From Pseudomonas knackmussii B13 (lineage in GTDB: Bacteria; Pseudomonadota; Gammaproteobacteria; Pseudomonadales; Pseudomonadaceae), in contig NZ_HG322950.1 of the NCBI RefSeq assembly GCF_000689415.1, forward strand, positions 2,301,501 to 2,365,500: a DNA stretch of 64,000 nt, given 5' to 3'. The number at the start of each line of letters is the position of its first letter. Position 1 is the first letter of the stretch. Below, piece after piece: positions 33,792 to 42,874 of this stretch. A program made the translations under genes and the position numbers. A model generated the notes under the pieces. It had not been told where the DNA came from, searched no databases, and saw only the letters and a program-made list of their open reading frames with translations.

Positions 33792-34736
33792 TCAGTCCGG
33801 CCGCTGGCAGGCCCGGGCCAGGCGGTCGTGCACCGCTGCCCAATCGTCTTCCCGGGGCGGCAGCTGGACGTAGAGGCGCTCCAGGCCCATGGCGTCCAGC
33901 CGGTAGAGCGCCGCGTACAGGCCGGCCGCGTAGTCCTGCGCGGCATCGCCCAGGTCGATCGCCGGCCCACGGCTGGGTTGTGGCCGACCGCACCAAAGCC
34001 AGCCGCAGCGTGGCGAGGCGAGCGCGTCCACGGGAGCCTGGTCGAAGGCCAGCGTCGGAGTGTTCGGCGCATAGTGCCGATGATGCTGGCCGGGCGCGCG
34101 CACGCCGCCCGCGCGATCCGCCAGCGGCTGGCCAAGCACGGCCTCCAGGTGGGCCTGGCCGAGCATGCCGCGCCTGAGCAGGCGCGGACTGTCGCCCGGC
34201 AGCAAGCTGACGATGGTCGATTCGAGGCCGACCTGGCAGGGGCCGCCGTCGAGGATCCACAGGTCGCTGTCGGCGAATTGCCGGGCGACATGGTCCGCGC
34301 TGGTAGGGCTGATGGACATGTAGCGATTGGCCGAGGGCGCCACCAGGCCGCCGCCGAAGGCGCGCAGAAGCTGGCGCGCCACGGGGTGCGCCGGCACCCT
34401 GAGCGCCACGCTGTCCTGTCCGGCGGTGACGCTGCGCGATACCTCGTCGCGGACCGGCAGGACCAGGGTCAGGGGCCCCGGCCAGCACGCGGCCATGAGG
34501 CGCTCGGCTTCGGGGGGAATCAGGCTTGCCCACTGCGAGGCCCGTTCCGCGTCTTCCAGATGAACGATCAAGGGATTGCTGCTCGGGCGCCCCTTGAGGC
34601 TGAAGACCCGCTGGATGGCCTCTTCCTGCCGTGCGTCGGCCGCCAGGCCGTAGACGGTCTCCGTGGGCATGGCGACCAATTGGCCGGCTCGCAGGATGCG
34701 CGCGCAAGTGTCGATGCTGTGGGTGATGGTTGGCAT
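33792..34736 (-). CDS. L-threonylcarbamoyladenylate synthase, Sua5 type
   Basis: 314 aa starting MPTITHSIDTCARILRAGQL. The YrdC/TsaC domain occupies about residues 10-195: AMPTETVYGLAADA, IFSLKGRPSSNPLIVHL-like (here VFSLKGRPSSNPLIVHL), PGPLTLVL and APSANRYMSISPTSADHV. A C-terminal Sua5 domain follows the linker APGQHHRHYAPNTP, whose HxHYAP element closes over the active site. The enzyme makes threonylcarbamoyl-AMP from threonine, bicarbonate and ATP for the t6A37 tRNA modification. Pseudomonas usually also has a shorter TsaC elsewhere, so this may be a second copy. It runs opposite to dabA and ends near its 3' end. Confidence 0.9.
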   Translation of the reverse strand: MPTITHSIDTCARILRAGQLVAMPTETVYGLAADARQEEAIQRVFSLKGRPSSNPLIVHLEDAERASQWASLIPPEAERLMAACWPGPLTLVLPVRDEVSRSVTAGQDSVALRVPAHPVARQLLRAFGGGLVAPSANRYMSISPTSADHVARQFADSDLWILDGGPCQVGLESTIVSLLPGDSPRLLRRGMLGQAHLEAVLGQPLADRAGGVRAPGQHHRHYAPNTPTLAFDQAPVDALASPRCGWLWCGRPQPSRGPAIDLGDAAQDYAAGLYAALYRLDAMGLERLYVQLPPREDDWAAVHDRLARACQRPD

Positions 34737-34970
34737 GTTCGGATGTCGATCGAGTTGGCGACCGGGATGCTGCCGCGTGAAGGCTTTGCTCTGGCAGGCA
34801 CGCCCGGGGTTCAGATTTCCGGTCGCGATTCTAGGGGTATTGAAGCCGTGGTGAAGCCCCTTGTGCGACGCTGCGGTCGAGCGCAGTGGCGAGCGGATCG
34901 AGCCGCTCCTTGCCTGGCCGTTTGCCGGGCACGCCGCCGGCGCAGAGGCCGGCCAGGGCGGGGCTGGCTG

Positions 34971-35933
34971 TCAGATCGCATTGCGCAGGCTGAGCGCTTC
35001 GGGGTGCGGCTGCAGGTAGGCCTGGCCGTCGACGTAGGAGCCGGGGTGGCGGCGCAAGTGGTGCTTGAACAGGGTCAACGGCACCACCAGCGGCACGATG
35101 CCTTGTCTGTACTGGTCGATCAGGTGCCGCAGTTCCTGCCGTTCCTCCTGGCTGATCCGACGGCGCAGGTAGCCGACCAGGTGGTGCAGCACGTTGGTGT
35201 GCGTGCCGCGGCTGGCGTTGACCCGCAGGCCGCGCATGAACTCGGCGAAGTAATCGTCGGCCAGGCGTTCGAGATCCTGTCCGGCCAGGTTGGCCAGCTT
35301 CCGGCCCAGGCTCCGGTAGTGCGCCGGGCTGTTGGCCAGCAGCTGGAGCTTGTAGCGGCTGTGGAAGGCGATCAGCGCCTTGCGGGTGAGGCCGGCCCGG
35401 CGCAGGTCGCGCCACTGTGCGTAGGCGTAGACCCGCGTCAGGAAGTTCTCGCGCAGCACCGGGTCGTTCAGCCGCCCGTCCTCCTCGACCGGCAGTTCAG
35501 GACGGCAGCGCATCAGGGCGGCGGCGAATATCCCGCTGCCGCCCGCTTGCGCCGGATGGCCGTCGGCCTGGTAGACCTTGACCCGCTCCATGCCGCAGGA
35601 AGGCGACTTCTGCATCAGGATGAAGCCGCAGATGTCCTCCAGCTCACCCGCCATGCGCTCGCCGAATGCGTCCAGCGCCGCGGTGACGTCCAGCTCGGGG
35701 CGCCGGCTGCCCACCGCGCGCGGCGCACGGGTGTCGCCCACCAGGCGGATGGCCTCGCGGGGCGTGCCCAGGCCGATGGCCACCTCGGGGCACAGCGGCA
35801 CGAATTCGAAGTGTTGCGACAGCATTTCGCTGCACAGGCGCGATTCCTTGTGGCCGCCGTTGAAGCGGACCGGCTTCCCCAGCAGGCAGGCGCTGATGCC
35901 GAGGCGGATGGGGGCAGGGGCGGGGCAGGGCAT
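34971..35933 (-). CDS. DUF523-DUF1722 (YbgA-type) protein, probably light/B12-regulated
   Basis: 320 aa from the ATG at 35933 (MPCPAPAPIRLGISACLLGK) with GAGG 6 nt upstream; the frame opens to 35975 but the family begins here. Residues about 8-150 are DUF523 with the conserved Cys/Gly motif SACLLGKPVRFNGGHK and the MQKSPSCGMERV cysteine motif. Residues about 180-310 are DUF1722/YbgA, with FHSRYKLQLLANSPAHYRSL and HTNVLHHLVGYLRR. Function is unknown, but the family is repeatedly found with photolyase, LitR/CarH-type MerR genes and hemH. An operator match (35997-36020) lies directly upstream, so light-induced expression is expected. Confidence 0.85.
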   Translation of the reverse strand: MPCPAPAPIRLGISACLLGKPVRFNGGHKESRLCSEMLSQHFEFVPLCPEVAIGLGTPREAIRLVGDTRAPRAVGSRRPELDVTAALDAFGERMAGELEDICGFILMQKSPSCGMERVKVYQADGHPAQAGGSGIFAAALMRCRPELPVEEDGRLNDPVLRENFLTRVYAYAQWRDLRRAGLTRKALIAFHSRYKLQLLANSPAHYRSLGRKLANLAGQDLERLADDYFAEFMRGLRVNASRGTHTNVLHHLVGYLRRRISQEERQELRHLIDQYRQGIVPLVVPLTLFKHHLRRHPGSYVDGQAYLQPHPEALSLRNAI

Positions 35934-35996
35934 GGGGACCTCGTACGGGCAAGGCGAGATGATCGGGTGCGGCAATGACCTTTAGGGGTCAATAAT

Positions 35997-36020
35997 TGTA
36001 CATTTAAGTTGCGATGTACA
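35997..36020. promoter_or_regulatory. LitR-type operator upstream of DUF523-DUF1722
   Basis: TGTACA-N12-TGTACA fits exactly the T(G/A)TACA-N12-TGTA(C/T)A motif that I recall for LitR-controlled light-inducible promoters of Pseudomonas putida. It sits in an unusually AT-rich spacer 64 nt before the leftward start codon at 35933. Confidence 0.65.
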
Positions 36021-36026
36021 AGTTTA

Positions 36027-36242
36027 TCAATGCCAACCGATGATCCAGGTCTCCGCGTCGCGCAGCGTTCGCCAGTCCAGCCATTGGCTGCGGCCGCTGT
36101 GCACCGCTTGCAGCTCCACGCGCAGCAGGACGCCATCGTCGTCGAACTCCAGGTCCGTCACCAGGAAATGCCTTTCGCGGTTCTGGGGGTGCCGCGCGGT
36201 CCATTTGGAGAGCTTCAGTTTCGCGGGGGCGAAGCGATTCAT
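36027..36242 (-). CDS. TIGR02450-type small Trp-rich protein
   Basis: 71 aa from the ATG at 36242 with GAGGAA 7 nt upstream; the upstream extension to 36317 is not family-like. It starts MNRFAPAKLKLSKWTARHPQ and ends with QWLDWRTLRDAETWIIGWH, giving five tryptophans in 71 residues, the hallmark of the TIGR02450 family. Function is unknown; the family co-occurs with photolyase and light-regulated genes. It lies between two LitR-type operator matches (35997 and 36370), with hemH divergent on the other side. High Trp content together with light regulation may hint at a photoprotective or redox role, which is speculation. Confidence 0.82.
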   Translation of the reverse strand: MNRFAPAKLKLSKWTARHPQNRERHFLVTDLEFDDDGVLLRVELQAVHSGRSQWLDWRTLRDAETWIIGWH

Positions 36243-36369
36243 CGGGGGTTCCTCGGGCGGCTGAGGGTGGCTGTTGCGTGCCTCGCCCGGCGCGGGACGG
36301 TCGGACGACGAATACACGTAGGCGGACGCCCGGACGCCAGGCTTACGCCGTATTGATGAAGGCTAAAAC

Positions 36370-36393
36370 TGTACATTAGTTTTATTTTGTATA
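36370..36393. promoter_or_regulatory. LitR-type operator between TIGR02450 gene and hemH
   Basis: TGTACA-N12-TGTATA fits the same T(G/A)TACA-N12-TGTA(C/T)A pattern as the site at 35997. It lies 128 nt before the leftward TIGR02450 start and 132 nt before the hemH start, so it could control both divergent genes. Confidence 0.65.
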
Positions 36394-36524
36394 ACATCGC
36401 CGCTCGGGTCGTCCGCTCGTCTCCCTGCATAGCGGGGAGTCCGGCCGGCCTGCGGACCGCTTCGGTTCGCCACCTGGCGCCGCCCCGGCGCGCAGGCTCA
36501 GTCCCACACCGTCAGGAATCTCCC

Positions 36525-37550
36525 ATGGCCAAGCAGGCACTGCTGTTAGTCAACCTAGGCTCGCCAGCCTCTACCCAGGTGGCCGATGTGCGTCGCTACC
36601 TGAACCAGTTCCTGATGGATCCCAACGTGATCGACCTGCCCTGGCCGCTGCGTCGCCTGCTGGTTTCGCTGATCCTGGCCCGGCGGCCCGCCCAGTCGGC
36701 GCATGCCTATTCCTCGATCTGGTGGCCGGAAGGCTCGCCGCTGGTGGTGCTCAGCCAGCGCCTGAAGGAGGCCGTCGAGCAGTCCTGGCAATGCGGCGTG
36801 GTCGACCTGGCGATGCGCTATGGCGAGCCGTCCATCGAGCGGGTCTTGCTGCGCCTGGCCGGGCAGGGCGTCGAGGACGTCGTCTTCGCTCCGCTGTATC
36901 CGCAGTTTGCCCAAAGCACCACTACGACCGCGGTGGAGGAGGCAAGGCGCGTGGTTCGCAGGCACGGCCTGACGCTGCGCTTGCAGGTTCTCCCGCCGTT
37001 CTACGACGAGCCGCTGTATCTGCAGGCGCTGGCCGATAGTGCACGCCCCTACCTGGAGCAGGGCTACGACCACCTGTTGCTGAGCTTCCATGGCCTGCCC
37101 GAGCGGCACATCGAACGCAGCGACCCCAGCGGCAAGCACTGCCTCAAGAACCCGGATTGTTGCCAGCGGGCGTGCGGCGAGGTGCTTGCCAGTTGCTACC
37201 GCGCGCAGTGCATGCGGACTGCCGAGGGCCTGGCCCGGGCAGCCGGGCTGGAGGCCGGTCGCTGGTCGGTGGGCTTCCAGTCGCGCCTGGGGCGGGCGAA
37301 GTGGATCGAGCCCTATACCGAGAGCCGCCTCGACGAGCTGGCCGCGGCGGGCGTCGAGAAGCTGCTGGTCATGTGCCCGGCCTTCGTCGCCGACTGCATC
37401 GAAACGCTGGAGGAGATCGGCGACCGAGGGCGCGAGCGCTTCCTCGCCGCGGGAGGCAAGGAGCTGGTTCTGGTGCCCTGCCTGAACGACCATCCCGCCT
37501 GGGTCAGGGCTTTGACCGAGTTGGTGAGCCGCGTGCCGCGCGAGAGCTAG
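36525..37550 (+). CDS. hemH: Ferrochelatase
   Basis: 341 aa from the ATG at 36525 (MAKQALLLVNLGSPASTQVA) with AGGAA upstream; the frame opens further to 36387 but the family start is clear. It shows the class-I ferrochelatase motifs LVNLGSP, GSPLVVLSQRL, LPPFYDEPLYL, the catalytic-His loop LLLSFHGLPERHIE and VGFQSRLGRAKWIEPYTE with the metal-site Glu. It inserts ferrous iron into protoporphyrin IX, the last step of haem synthesis, at the inner membrane. Light regulation would make sense because its substrate is a photosensitiser; an operator-like site lies 132 nt upstream. Confidence 0.95.
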   Translation: MAKQALLLVNLGSPASTQVADVRRYLNQFLMDPNVIDLPWPLRRLLVSLILARRPAQSAHAYSSIWWPEGSPLVVLSQRLKEAVEQSWQCGVVDLAMRYGEPSIERVLLRLAGQGVEDVVFAPLYPQFAQSTTTTAVEEARRVVRRHGLTLRLQVLPPFYDEPLYLQALADSARPYLEQGYDHLLLSFHGLPERHIERSDPSGKHCLKNPDCCQRACGEVLASCYRAQCMRTAEGLARAAGLEAGRWSVGFQSRLGRAKWIEPYTESRLDELAAAGVEKLLVMCPAFVADCIETLEEIGDRGRERFLAAGGKELVLVPCLNDHPAWVRALTELVSRVPRES

Positions 37551-37662
37551 GAGGGGTGGGAAAAGGGCAAGGGGAAAGGGGGCCGATTCGTTGCTCTTGC
37601 TCCCACGTTGTCGTGGTGGCCAGGCTCAGCGTCAATGGAATGAATCTTCCCCTGCCTGCTGA

Positions 37663-38571
37663 TCAGAACACCGACCAGCCGATCCGCGCACTCAGCAACT
37701 CAAGCGCCGCCATCCCGGCGTAGGAGTTGCCCGCGGCATTCAACTCCGGCGACCACACGCATACGCTGAATTGACCCGGCACGATTGCCACGATCCCGCC
37801 ACCCACGCCGCTCTTGCCTGGCAACCCCACGCGGTAGGCGAAATTGCCTGCTTCGTCGTACAGCCCGCTGGTCGCCATGATCGAGTTCACCTGCTGGGTC
37901 TGGCGCCGGGTGAGAATTTGCTCACCGCTGTGTTTGCAGAACCCATCGTTGGCCAGGAAACAGAACGCCCGGGCCAGATCGAGGCAATTCATTTGCAGCG
38001 CGCAGTAACTGAAGTAACTGCGCAGTACCGTCTCGACCTCGTTATGGAAGTTGCCGAAAGACTGCATCAGGTAAGCCATGGCAGCGTTGCGCGCGCGGAA
38101 CTGGTACTCCGAGTCGGCTACACGGGCATCCATCGTCACGTGCGGATTGCCCGACAGGCGGCGCACGAAATCGCGCATCGACAAGATGGGGGCGGCGAAG
38201 CGCGATTGGTTGATATCGCAGATCACCAGCGCACCGGCATTGATGAAGGGATTGCGCGGGCGCCCGCGCTCGAACTCCAACTGCACCAGCGAGTTGAACG
38301 GCTGGCCCGAGGGCTCATGACCCAGCCGCTCCCAAATGGCTTCGCCGGAGTGGCCAATCGCCTGGACCAGGCTGAACACCTTGGAAATGCTCTGCACCGA
38401 GAACGGCACCAGCGCGTCGCCTGCGCAGTAATAGCTGCCATCGTTGCCATAAACCGCGATGCCCAACTGCTGCGCCGGCACGTCGGCCAGCGCGGGAATG
38501 TAGTCAGCCACTTTGCCCTTGCCGATCAAGGGACGCACTTCTTCGAGAATCTCGTTCAACAGCGTTTGCAT
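37663..38571 (-). CDS. glsB: Glutaminase (serine-dependent beta-lactamase fold)
   Basis: 302 aa from the ATG at 38571 (MQTLLNEILEEVRPLIGKGK), the standard GlsB length; upstream in-frame codons are not conserved. The catalytic Ser-X-X-Lys is in LVPFSVQSISKVFSL, with further conserved segments PFINAGALVICD, ARNAAMAYLMQSFGNF, SGLYDEAGNFAYRVGLPGKS and GVGGGIVAIVPG. It hydrolyses glutamine to glutamate and ammonia in the cytoplasm. It stands alone, transcribed towards hemH, with a long upstream gap. Confidence 0.94.
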   Translation of the reverse strand: MQTLLNEILEEVRPLIGKGKVADYIPALADVPAQQLGIAVYGNDGSYYCAGDALVPFSVQSISKVFSLVQAIGHSGEAIWERLGHEPSGQPFNSLVQLEFERGRPRNPFINAGALVICDINQSRFAAPILSMRDFVRRLSGNPHVTMDARVADSEYQFRARNAAMAYLMQSFGNFHNEVETVLRSYFSYCALQMNCLDLARAFCFLANDGFCKHSGEQILTRRQTQQVNSIMATSGLYDEAGNFAYRVGLPGKSGVGGGIVAIVPGQFSVCVWSPELNAAGNSYAGMAALELLSARIGWSVF

Positions 38572-39073
38572 GGAAGGCCCTGTTAGCAGTCCCCAGACGA
38601 CGGAGCGGGGTAGCATCCTTGACGCAGGTTGCGTAGGAGAAATCACACATTCCGATTCCGGAAAAGGACAAGCGGACGGATTCATTTTTCCGTATGCGGC
38701 AGGGCGCAATGCAGCACCCTGCCGGCTTTGTCGCCGTGATACTCGATCAGGCGCTGCAACGGGCCGGCATCGGCGAAAGGCGTTCATCCTGCCCGGGCTG
38801 GGATTCGCCGTGAGACCTGTCGCGGCTTCCTGGTGGCCGTCGACCAAGCGAGGACCCTCGCCCTGCGCACCCGCGATCGAGTTCAGCAGGTCCAGGAGAT
38901 GCCACGCCCGGCAGGTGGCCCGCCAGCCGAAACCGGAGGGCAGCCGGAGCCATTAAAAAAAACGGCTCTTAGACCCGGATAACATCGTTTTTCACCGCTC
39001 CGCCGCCTCCCTATAGTCCCCGCAGACAGACCCACGGGTCAGTGAAGTCATCTCAGCGTTGCGGGAACCGGAT
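38572..39073. other. 500-bp gap between glsB and the PLP-lyase gene
   Basis: No gene is supported. One open stretch reads FLVAVDQARTLALRTRDRVQ with a proline-rich tail and may be the decayed 3' end of an unrelated gene, but I cannot identify it. The last 130 bp are more AT-rich (A8 run, TAACATCG) and probably hold the promoter of the rightward lyase operon. The glsB promoter should lie at the left end. Confidence 0.4.
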
Positions 39074-40333
39074 ATGAACAAGAAAGTGGAAGTCGAACAG
39101 GGCAACACCGCCAGCATCGAGACCCGAGTGGTCTGGGGCGGTGAGCAGGTCCAGCATCCGTACAATGCGACCCAGACGCCGATCGTGGTCAGCGCGGCCT
39201 ACGGCTACCAGGACATCGATGCCTGGTACGACGTCGCCCTGGGCAAGCAGCCGGGTTACATCTACAGCCGCATGAGCAACCCCACGGTGGCGACCCTGGA
39301 GGCCAAGCTCTGCGACCTGGAGCAGGCGGAATCGGCGGTGGCCTTCAGCAGCGGCATGGCAGCCATCAGCGCGGTGCTGCACACCTTCCTGGCAACCGGC
39401 AAGCGCGTGGTCTCGACCCGCGACAGCTACGGCGGCACCAACAAGATCTTCGAGGAGTTCCTGCCGCGCATGGGCGTGCAGGTCTGCCTGTGCGACACCC
39501 TGGACACTGAAGCCATCGAGCGCGAAATCGCCCGCGGCTGCGACCTGCTGTACCTGGAAACGCCCACCAACCCGACCCTCAAGGTGCTCGACATCCAGCG
39601 CCTCGCGGCGGCAGCCAAGCGCGTCGGCGCCCTGGTGGTGGCCGACAACACCTTCGCCACGCCGCTGAACCAGAATCCGCTGGCGCTGGGCGTCGACGTG
39701 GTGGTGCACAGCGCCACCAAGTTCCTCTCCGGCCATGGCGACGTGCTCGGCGGCGTGGTCTGCGGCGACGAATCGCTGATGGCGCAGGTGCGTCACTACC
39801 GCGAGATCAACGGCGCGTCGCTCGACCCGTTCTCCGCCTTCCTGATCATTCGCGGCATCAAGACCCTGGCCTTGCGCGTGCGCCAACAGCAGGCCAGCGC
39901 CCAGGCGCTCGCCGAGTACCTGTGCGGTGAGCCGCTGGTGGAGTCGGTGAACTATCCGGGCCTGCCGCAGCACCCCGGGCATGCCGTGGCGCGGGCGCAG
40001 ATGCGCGGCTTCGGCGCCATCGTCAGCTTCGTGCTCAAGGGCGGCATGCCGACCGTGACCCGCCTGCTGCCGCGCCTTCAATACGCCCACCGGGCCGGCA
40101 ACCTGGGCGCGGTGGAAACCATCTACGGACCGGCGCGCACCACCAGCCACGTGGAGAACACCCTGGAAGAACGCCTGGCCCTCGGGATTTCCGAAGGGCT
40201 GGTGCGGATCTCCGTGGGCATCGAGGACACCGCCGACCTGCTGGCGGATCTCGCGCAGGCTTGCGCCGCGGTACGCGAGGAACTGGCCAGGGAGGCTGAA
40301 GCGGTGGTTCGCCACCCCGAGCCACAGGTCTGA
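39074..40333 (+). CDS. Cys/Met-metabolism PLP enzyme, candidate canavanine-gamma-lyase-type lyase
   Basis: 419 aa starting MNKKVEVEQGNTASIETRVV. It is fold-type I, cystathionine gamma-synthase/lyase family: YSRMSNPT (64-71, partner-subunit phosphate site), SSGMAA (92-97), LETPTNPTL (161-169), the cofactor Asp in VVADNTFATP and the Schiff-base Lys216 in HSATKFLSGHGD. Such enzymes perform gamma- or beta-elimination on cystathionine, methionine or substituted homoserines. The genes that follow (permease, ACT-less homoserine dehydrogenase, aldehyde dehydrogenase, RidA) match what is needed after release of homoserine, as in the Pseudomonas canavanine-gamma-lyase pathway. Methionine gamma-lyase or an O-acylhomoserine enzyme is possible, and sequence alone does not decide. 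Confidence 0.88.
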   Translation: MNKKVEVEQGNTASIETRVVWGGEQVQHPYNATQTPIVVSAAYGYQDIDAWYDVALGKQPGYIYSRMSNPTVATLEAKLCDLEQAESAVAFSSGMAAISAVLHTFLATGKRVVSTRDSYGGTNKIFEEFLPRMGVQVCLCDTLDTEAIEREIARGCDLLYLETPTNPTLKVLDIQRLAAAAKRVGALVVADNTFATPLNQNPLALGVDVVVHSATKFLSGHGDVLGGVVCGDESLMAQVRHYREINGASLDPFSAFLIIRGIKTLALRVRQQQASAQALAEYLCGEPLVESVNYPGLPQHPGHAVARAQMRGFGAIVSFVLKGGMPTVTRLLPRLQYAHRAGNLGAVETIYGPARTTSHVENTLEERLALGISEGLVRISVGIEDTADLLADLAQACAAVREELAREAEAVVRHPEPQV

Positions 40334-40477
40334 GACCTGTCTTGCGACGCCTGCCGCTCGGCGGGGGGCCGTTCATGAAGTCGAACAACAACAAGACGCC
40401 AAGGCAATTCGATTCGCTCTGCCCAGATGCAGGTCGTAGCTACGTCCTTGCCCGCCCACTTTCATGAGAGTCCAACA

Positions 40478-41917
40478 ATGTCCGTGCAGACCACAACAAG
40501 CAAAAATGCGCCGGCGCATTCCTTCAAACAGGACATGCAAACCCGCCATATCGTCATGCTCGCGCTCGGTGGCGTCATCGGCACCGGCCTGTTCCTGACC
40601 TCCGGCTACACCGTCAACCAGGCCGGACCGCTGGGCGCCGTGATCGCCTACATCATCGGCGCGATCATGGTCTACCTGGTCATGATGTGCCTGGGCGAGC
40701 TGGCCGTGCAGATGCCCGAAGTCGGCTCCTTCAGCAGCTATGCCACCCGCTACCTCGGCCCCGGCACCGGCTACACGGTGGCCTGGATGTACTGGCTGAC
40801 CTGGACCGTGGCCATCGGCTCGGAATTCACCGCCGCCGGCATGCTCATGGTGCGCTGGTTCCCCGATACGCCTGTGTGGATCTGGAGCGCGCTGTTCGGC
40901 ATGGCGGTGTTCATCAGCAACATCGTCTCGGTGCGCACTTTCGCCGAAACCGAGTTCTGGCTGTCGCTGGTCAAGGTGCTCGCGGTGATCGCGTTCCTGG
41001 TGATCGGCGGTGGCGCCATCCTGGGCATCTTCGACATCAAGCAGGCGCACAGCGTCGGGCTGGGCAACTTCACCCGCGAGGGGCTGTTCCCGACCGGCTT
41101 CTGGTCGATCGCCATGACCCTGCTGGCGGTGTCCTTCGCCTTCTCCGGCACCGAGCTGATCGGCATCGCCGCCGGCGAGACCCGCGACCCGCAGAAAAAC
41201 GTGCCCAAGGCCATCCGCACCACCGTACTGCGCCTGGCGCTGTTCTTCGTCGGCACCATCTTCGTCCTGGCCACGCTGTTGCCGCGTGAGCAGGCCGGCG
41301 TCGTGGAGAGCCCCTTCGTGATGGTCTTCGAGACGATCGGCATTCCCTACGCCGCCGACATCATGAACTTCGTCATCATCACCGCGCTGCTGTCGGCCGC
41401 GAACTCCGGCCTCTACGCCGCCGCGCGCATGCTCTGGACCCTGAGCGACCAGGGCAACATGCCGCGCAGCTACGCCTCGCTGTCGCGTCGCGGTACGCCG
41501 TTCAACGCCATCGTGCTGAGCATGGTCGGCGGCATGGCTTCCCTGCTGAGCAGCGTGTTCGCGCCGGACACCATCTACCTCGCGCTGGTGTCGATCTCGG
41601 GCCTTGCCGTGGTGGTGGTGTGGATGAGCATCGCGGCCAGCCAGATCGCCTTCCGCCGCCACTACGTGGCCAACGGCGGCAAGGTGGAGGACCTGAAGTT
41701 CCGCGTGCGCGGCTACCCCTTCGTGCCGCTGGCGGCGCTGTTCTGCTGCGTGCTGTCCTGCGTCGGCATCGCCTTCGATCCGTCGCAGCGGGTGGCGCTG
41801 TACTTCGGCTTGCCGTACATCGCCTGGTGCTACTTCGTGTTCTGGCTCACCCGCAAGGGCCGCGAGCAGCGCAAGGCGTCGCAGTTGGCGGCGGTCGGCG
41901 GTTCCGAGGTTGCCTGA
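40478..41917 (+). CDS. Amino acid permease (APC superfamily, GABA-permease-like)
   Basis: 479 aa from the ATG at 40478 (MSVQTTTSKNAPAHSFKQDM). About 12 membrane spans are visible. The APC/AAT signature is in the first helix (MLALGGVIGTGLFLTSGYTV) and in SFAFSGTELIGIAAGETRDPQK, after which NVPKAIRTTVLRLALFF follows. Such carriers import amino acids with protons. It lies 144 nt downstream of the PLP lyase and is the likely entry route for that enzyme's substrate. The specificity subgroup (GABA, lysine, arginine-like) cannot be set from sequence alone. Confidence 0.9.
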   Translation: MSVQTTTSKNAPAHSFKQDMQTRHIVMLALGGVIGTGLFLTSGYTVNQAGPLGAVIAYIIGAIMVYLVMMCLGELAVQMPEVGSFSSYATRYLGPGTGYTVAWMYWLTWTVAIGSEFTAAGMLMVRWFPDTPVWIWSALFGMAVFISNIVSVRTFAETEFWLSLVKVLAVIAFLVIGGGAILGIFDIKQAHSVGLGNFTREGLFPTGFWSIAMTLLAVSFAFSGTELIGIAAGETRDPQKNVPKAIRTTVLRLALFFVGTIFVLATLLPREQAGVVESPFVMVFETIGIPYAADIMNFVIITALLSAANSGLYAAARMLWTLSDQGNMPRSYASLSRRGTPFNAIVLSMVGGMASLLSSVFAPDTIYLALVSISGLAVVVVWMSIAASQIAFRRHYVANGGKVEDLKFRVRGYPFVPLAALFCCVLSCVGIAFDPSQRVALYFGLPYIAWCYFVFWLTRKGREQRKASQLAAVGGSEVA

Positions 41918-41964
41918 GCGACGCGATACTAGGCTGCTGGAACAGTTGCCATGAGGAGCCGTCG

Positions 41965-42855
41965 TTGAGCCAGAAAGCCTTGCCCCCGTTGAACTGGCTG
42001 CGCGCCTTCGAAGTGTCGGCGCGCCACCTGAACTTCACCCACGCGGCGGAGGAGCTGCACCTCACCCAGGGCGCGGTGAGTCAGCAGATCCGCCAGCTGG
42101 AAGGCCAGCTCGGGGTGGCGCTGTTCAAGCGCCTGCCCCGGGGGCTGGGCCTGACCGAGGAGGGGCAGTCGTACCTCCCGGTCGTGCAGGACGCCATCAG
42201 CCGCCTGGCGGTGGGCACCAACGAGATCTTCGGACAGCGCCAGCGCCGGCCGCTGAAGGTGCGCGGCAGCCTCTCGTTCCTGCACTTCTGGCTGGCGCCG
42301 CGCCTGGAGGACTTCCGCCGGGCGCATCCGCAGATCGACATCCGCTACATCAGCAACCTGTGGGTCAAGGAACTCGATGCCGAGGACGACCTGGAGATCC
42401 GCTGGGGCAGCGGGCAGTGGGCCGGCGTCGAGGCGCAGCGACTGACCTGGGATTACCTGGTGCCGGTCTGCTCGCCGGCGCTGATGAGCGCCTCCGGCCT
42501 GCGCGAGCCGCGCGATGTGGCGCGGCTGCCGCTGCTGCACGTGCTGGGCTACGAGGAGGGCTGGGGCTACTGGCTGAAAAGGGTCGGGGCCGGCGATGTG
42601 GATTATTCGAGCGGCATGCAGTTCGACACCCTGGTCTCCACGCTGCGCATGGCGGAGCTGGGGCTGGGGATCGCCCTGGCGCGCTCGTCGCTGGTCGAGG
42701 ACCTGCTGGGCGAAGGCCGCCTGGTGGCGCCTTTCGCCCAGCGCATCGAGGCCAGCGAGTCGTTCTACCTGGTGCGTGGCCTGGGCGAGGCGCTGACCCC
42801 GGACGCACAGGCCTTTTCCAACTGGCTGGTGGCGATGGTCCACCGCCAAACATGA
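41965..42855 (+). CDS. LysR-family regulator (GcvA-like) of the homoserine-type cluster
   Basis: 296 aa with a TTG start at 41965, fixed by GAGGAG 6 nt upstream; the nearby ATG at 41951 runs into a stop. It starts with SQKALPPLNWLRAFEVSARH and has the HTH FTHAAEELHLTQGAVSQQIR, characteristic of GcvA-type LysR proteins that control amino-acid use or beta-lactamase genes. The effector domain follows from about residue 92. It is co-directional with the permease and threonine-synthase-like genes, so it may be part of the operon it regulates. Confidence 0.88.
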   Translation: MSQKALPPLNWLRAFEVSARHLNFTHAAEELHLTQGAVSQQIRQLEGQLGVALFKRLPRGLGLTEEGQSYLPVVQDAISRLAVGTNEIFGQRQRRPLKVRGSLSFLHFWLAPRLEDFRRAHPQIDIRYISNLWVKELDAEDDLEIRWGSGQWAGVEAQRLTWDYLVPVCSPALMSASGLREPRDVARLPLLHVLGYEEGWGYWLKRVGAGDVDYSSGMQFDTLVSTLRMAELGLGIALARSSLVEDLLGEGRLVAPFAQRIEASESFYLVRGLGEALTPDAQAFSNWLVAMVHRQT

Positions 42856-42874
42856 GTACGAACCTGGAGTGACG

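Noticed and set aside
38747..38956. Possible small gene in the glsB/PLP-lyase gap
   Set aside because: Frames are short, lack ribosome sites, and the readable stretch is broken; at most a decayed 3' end that I could not identify.
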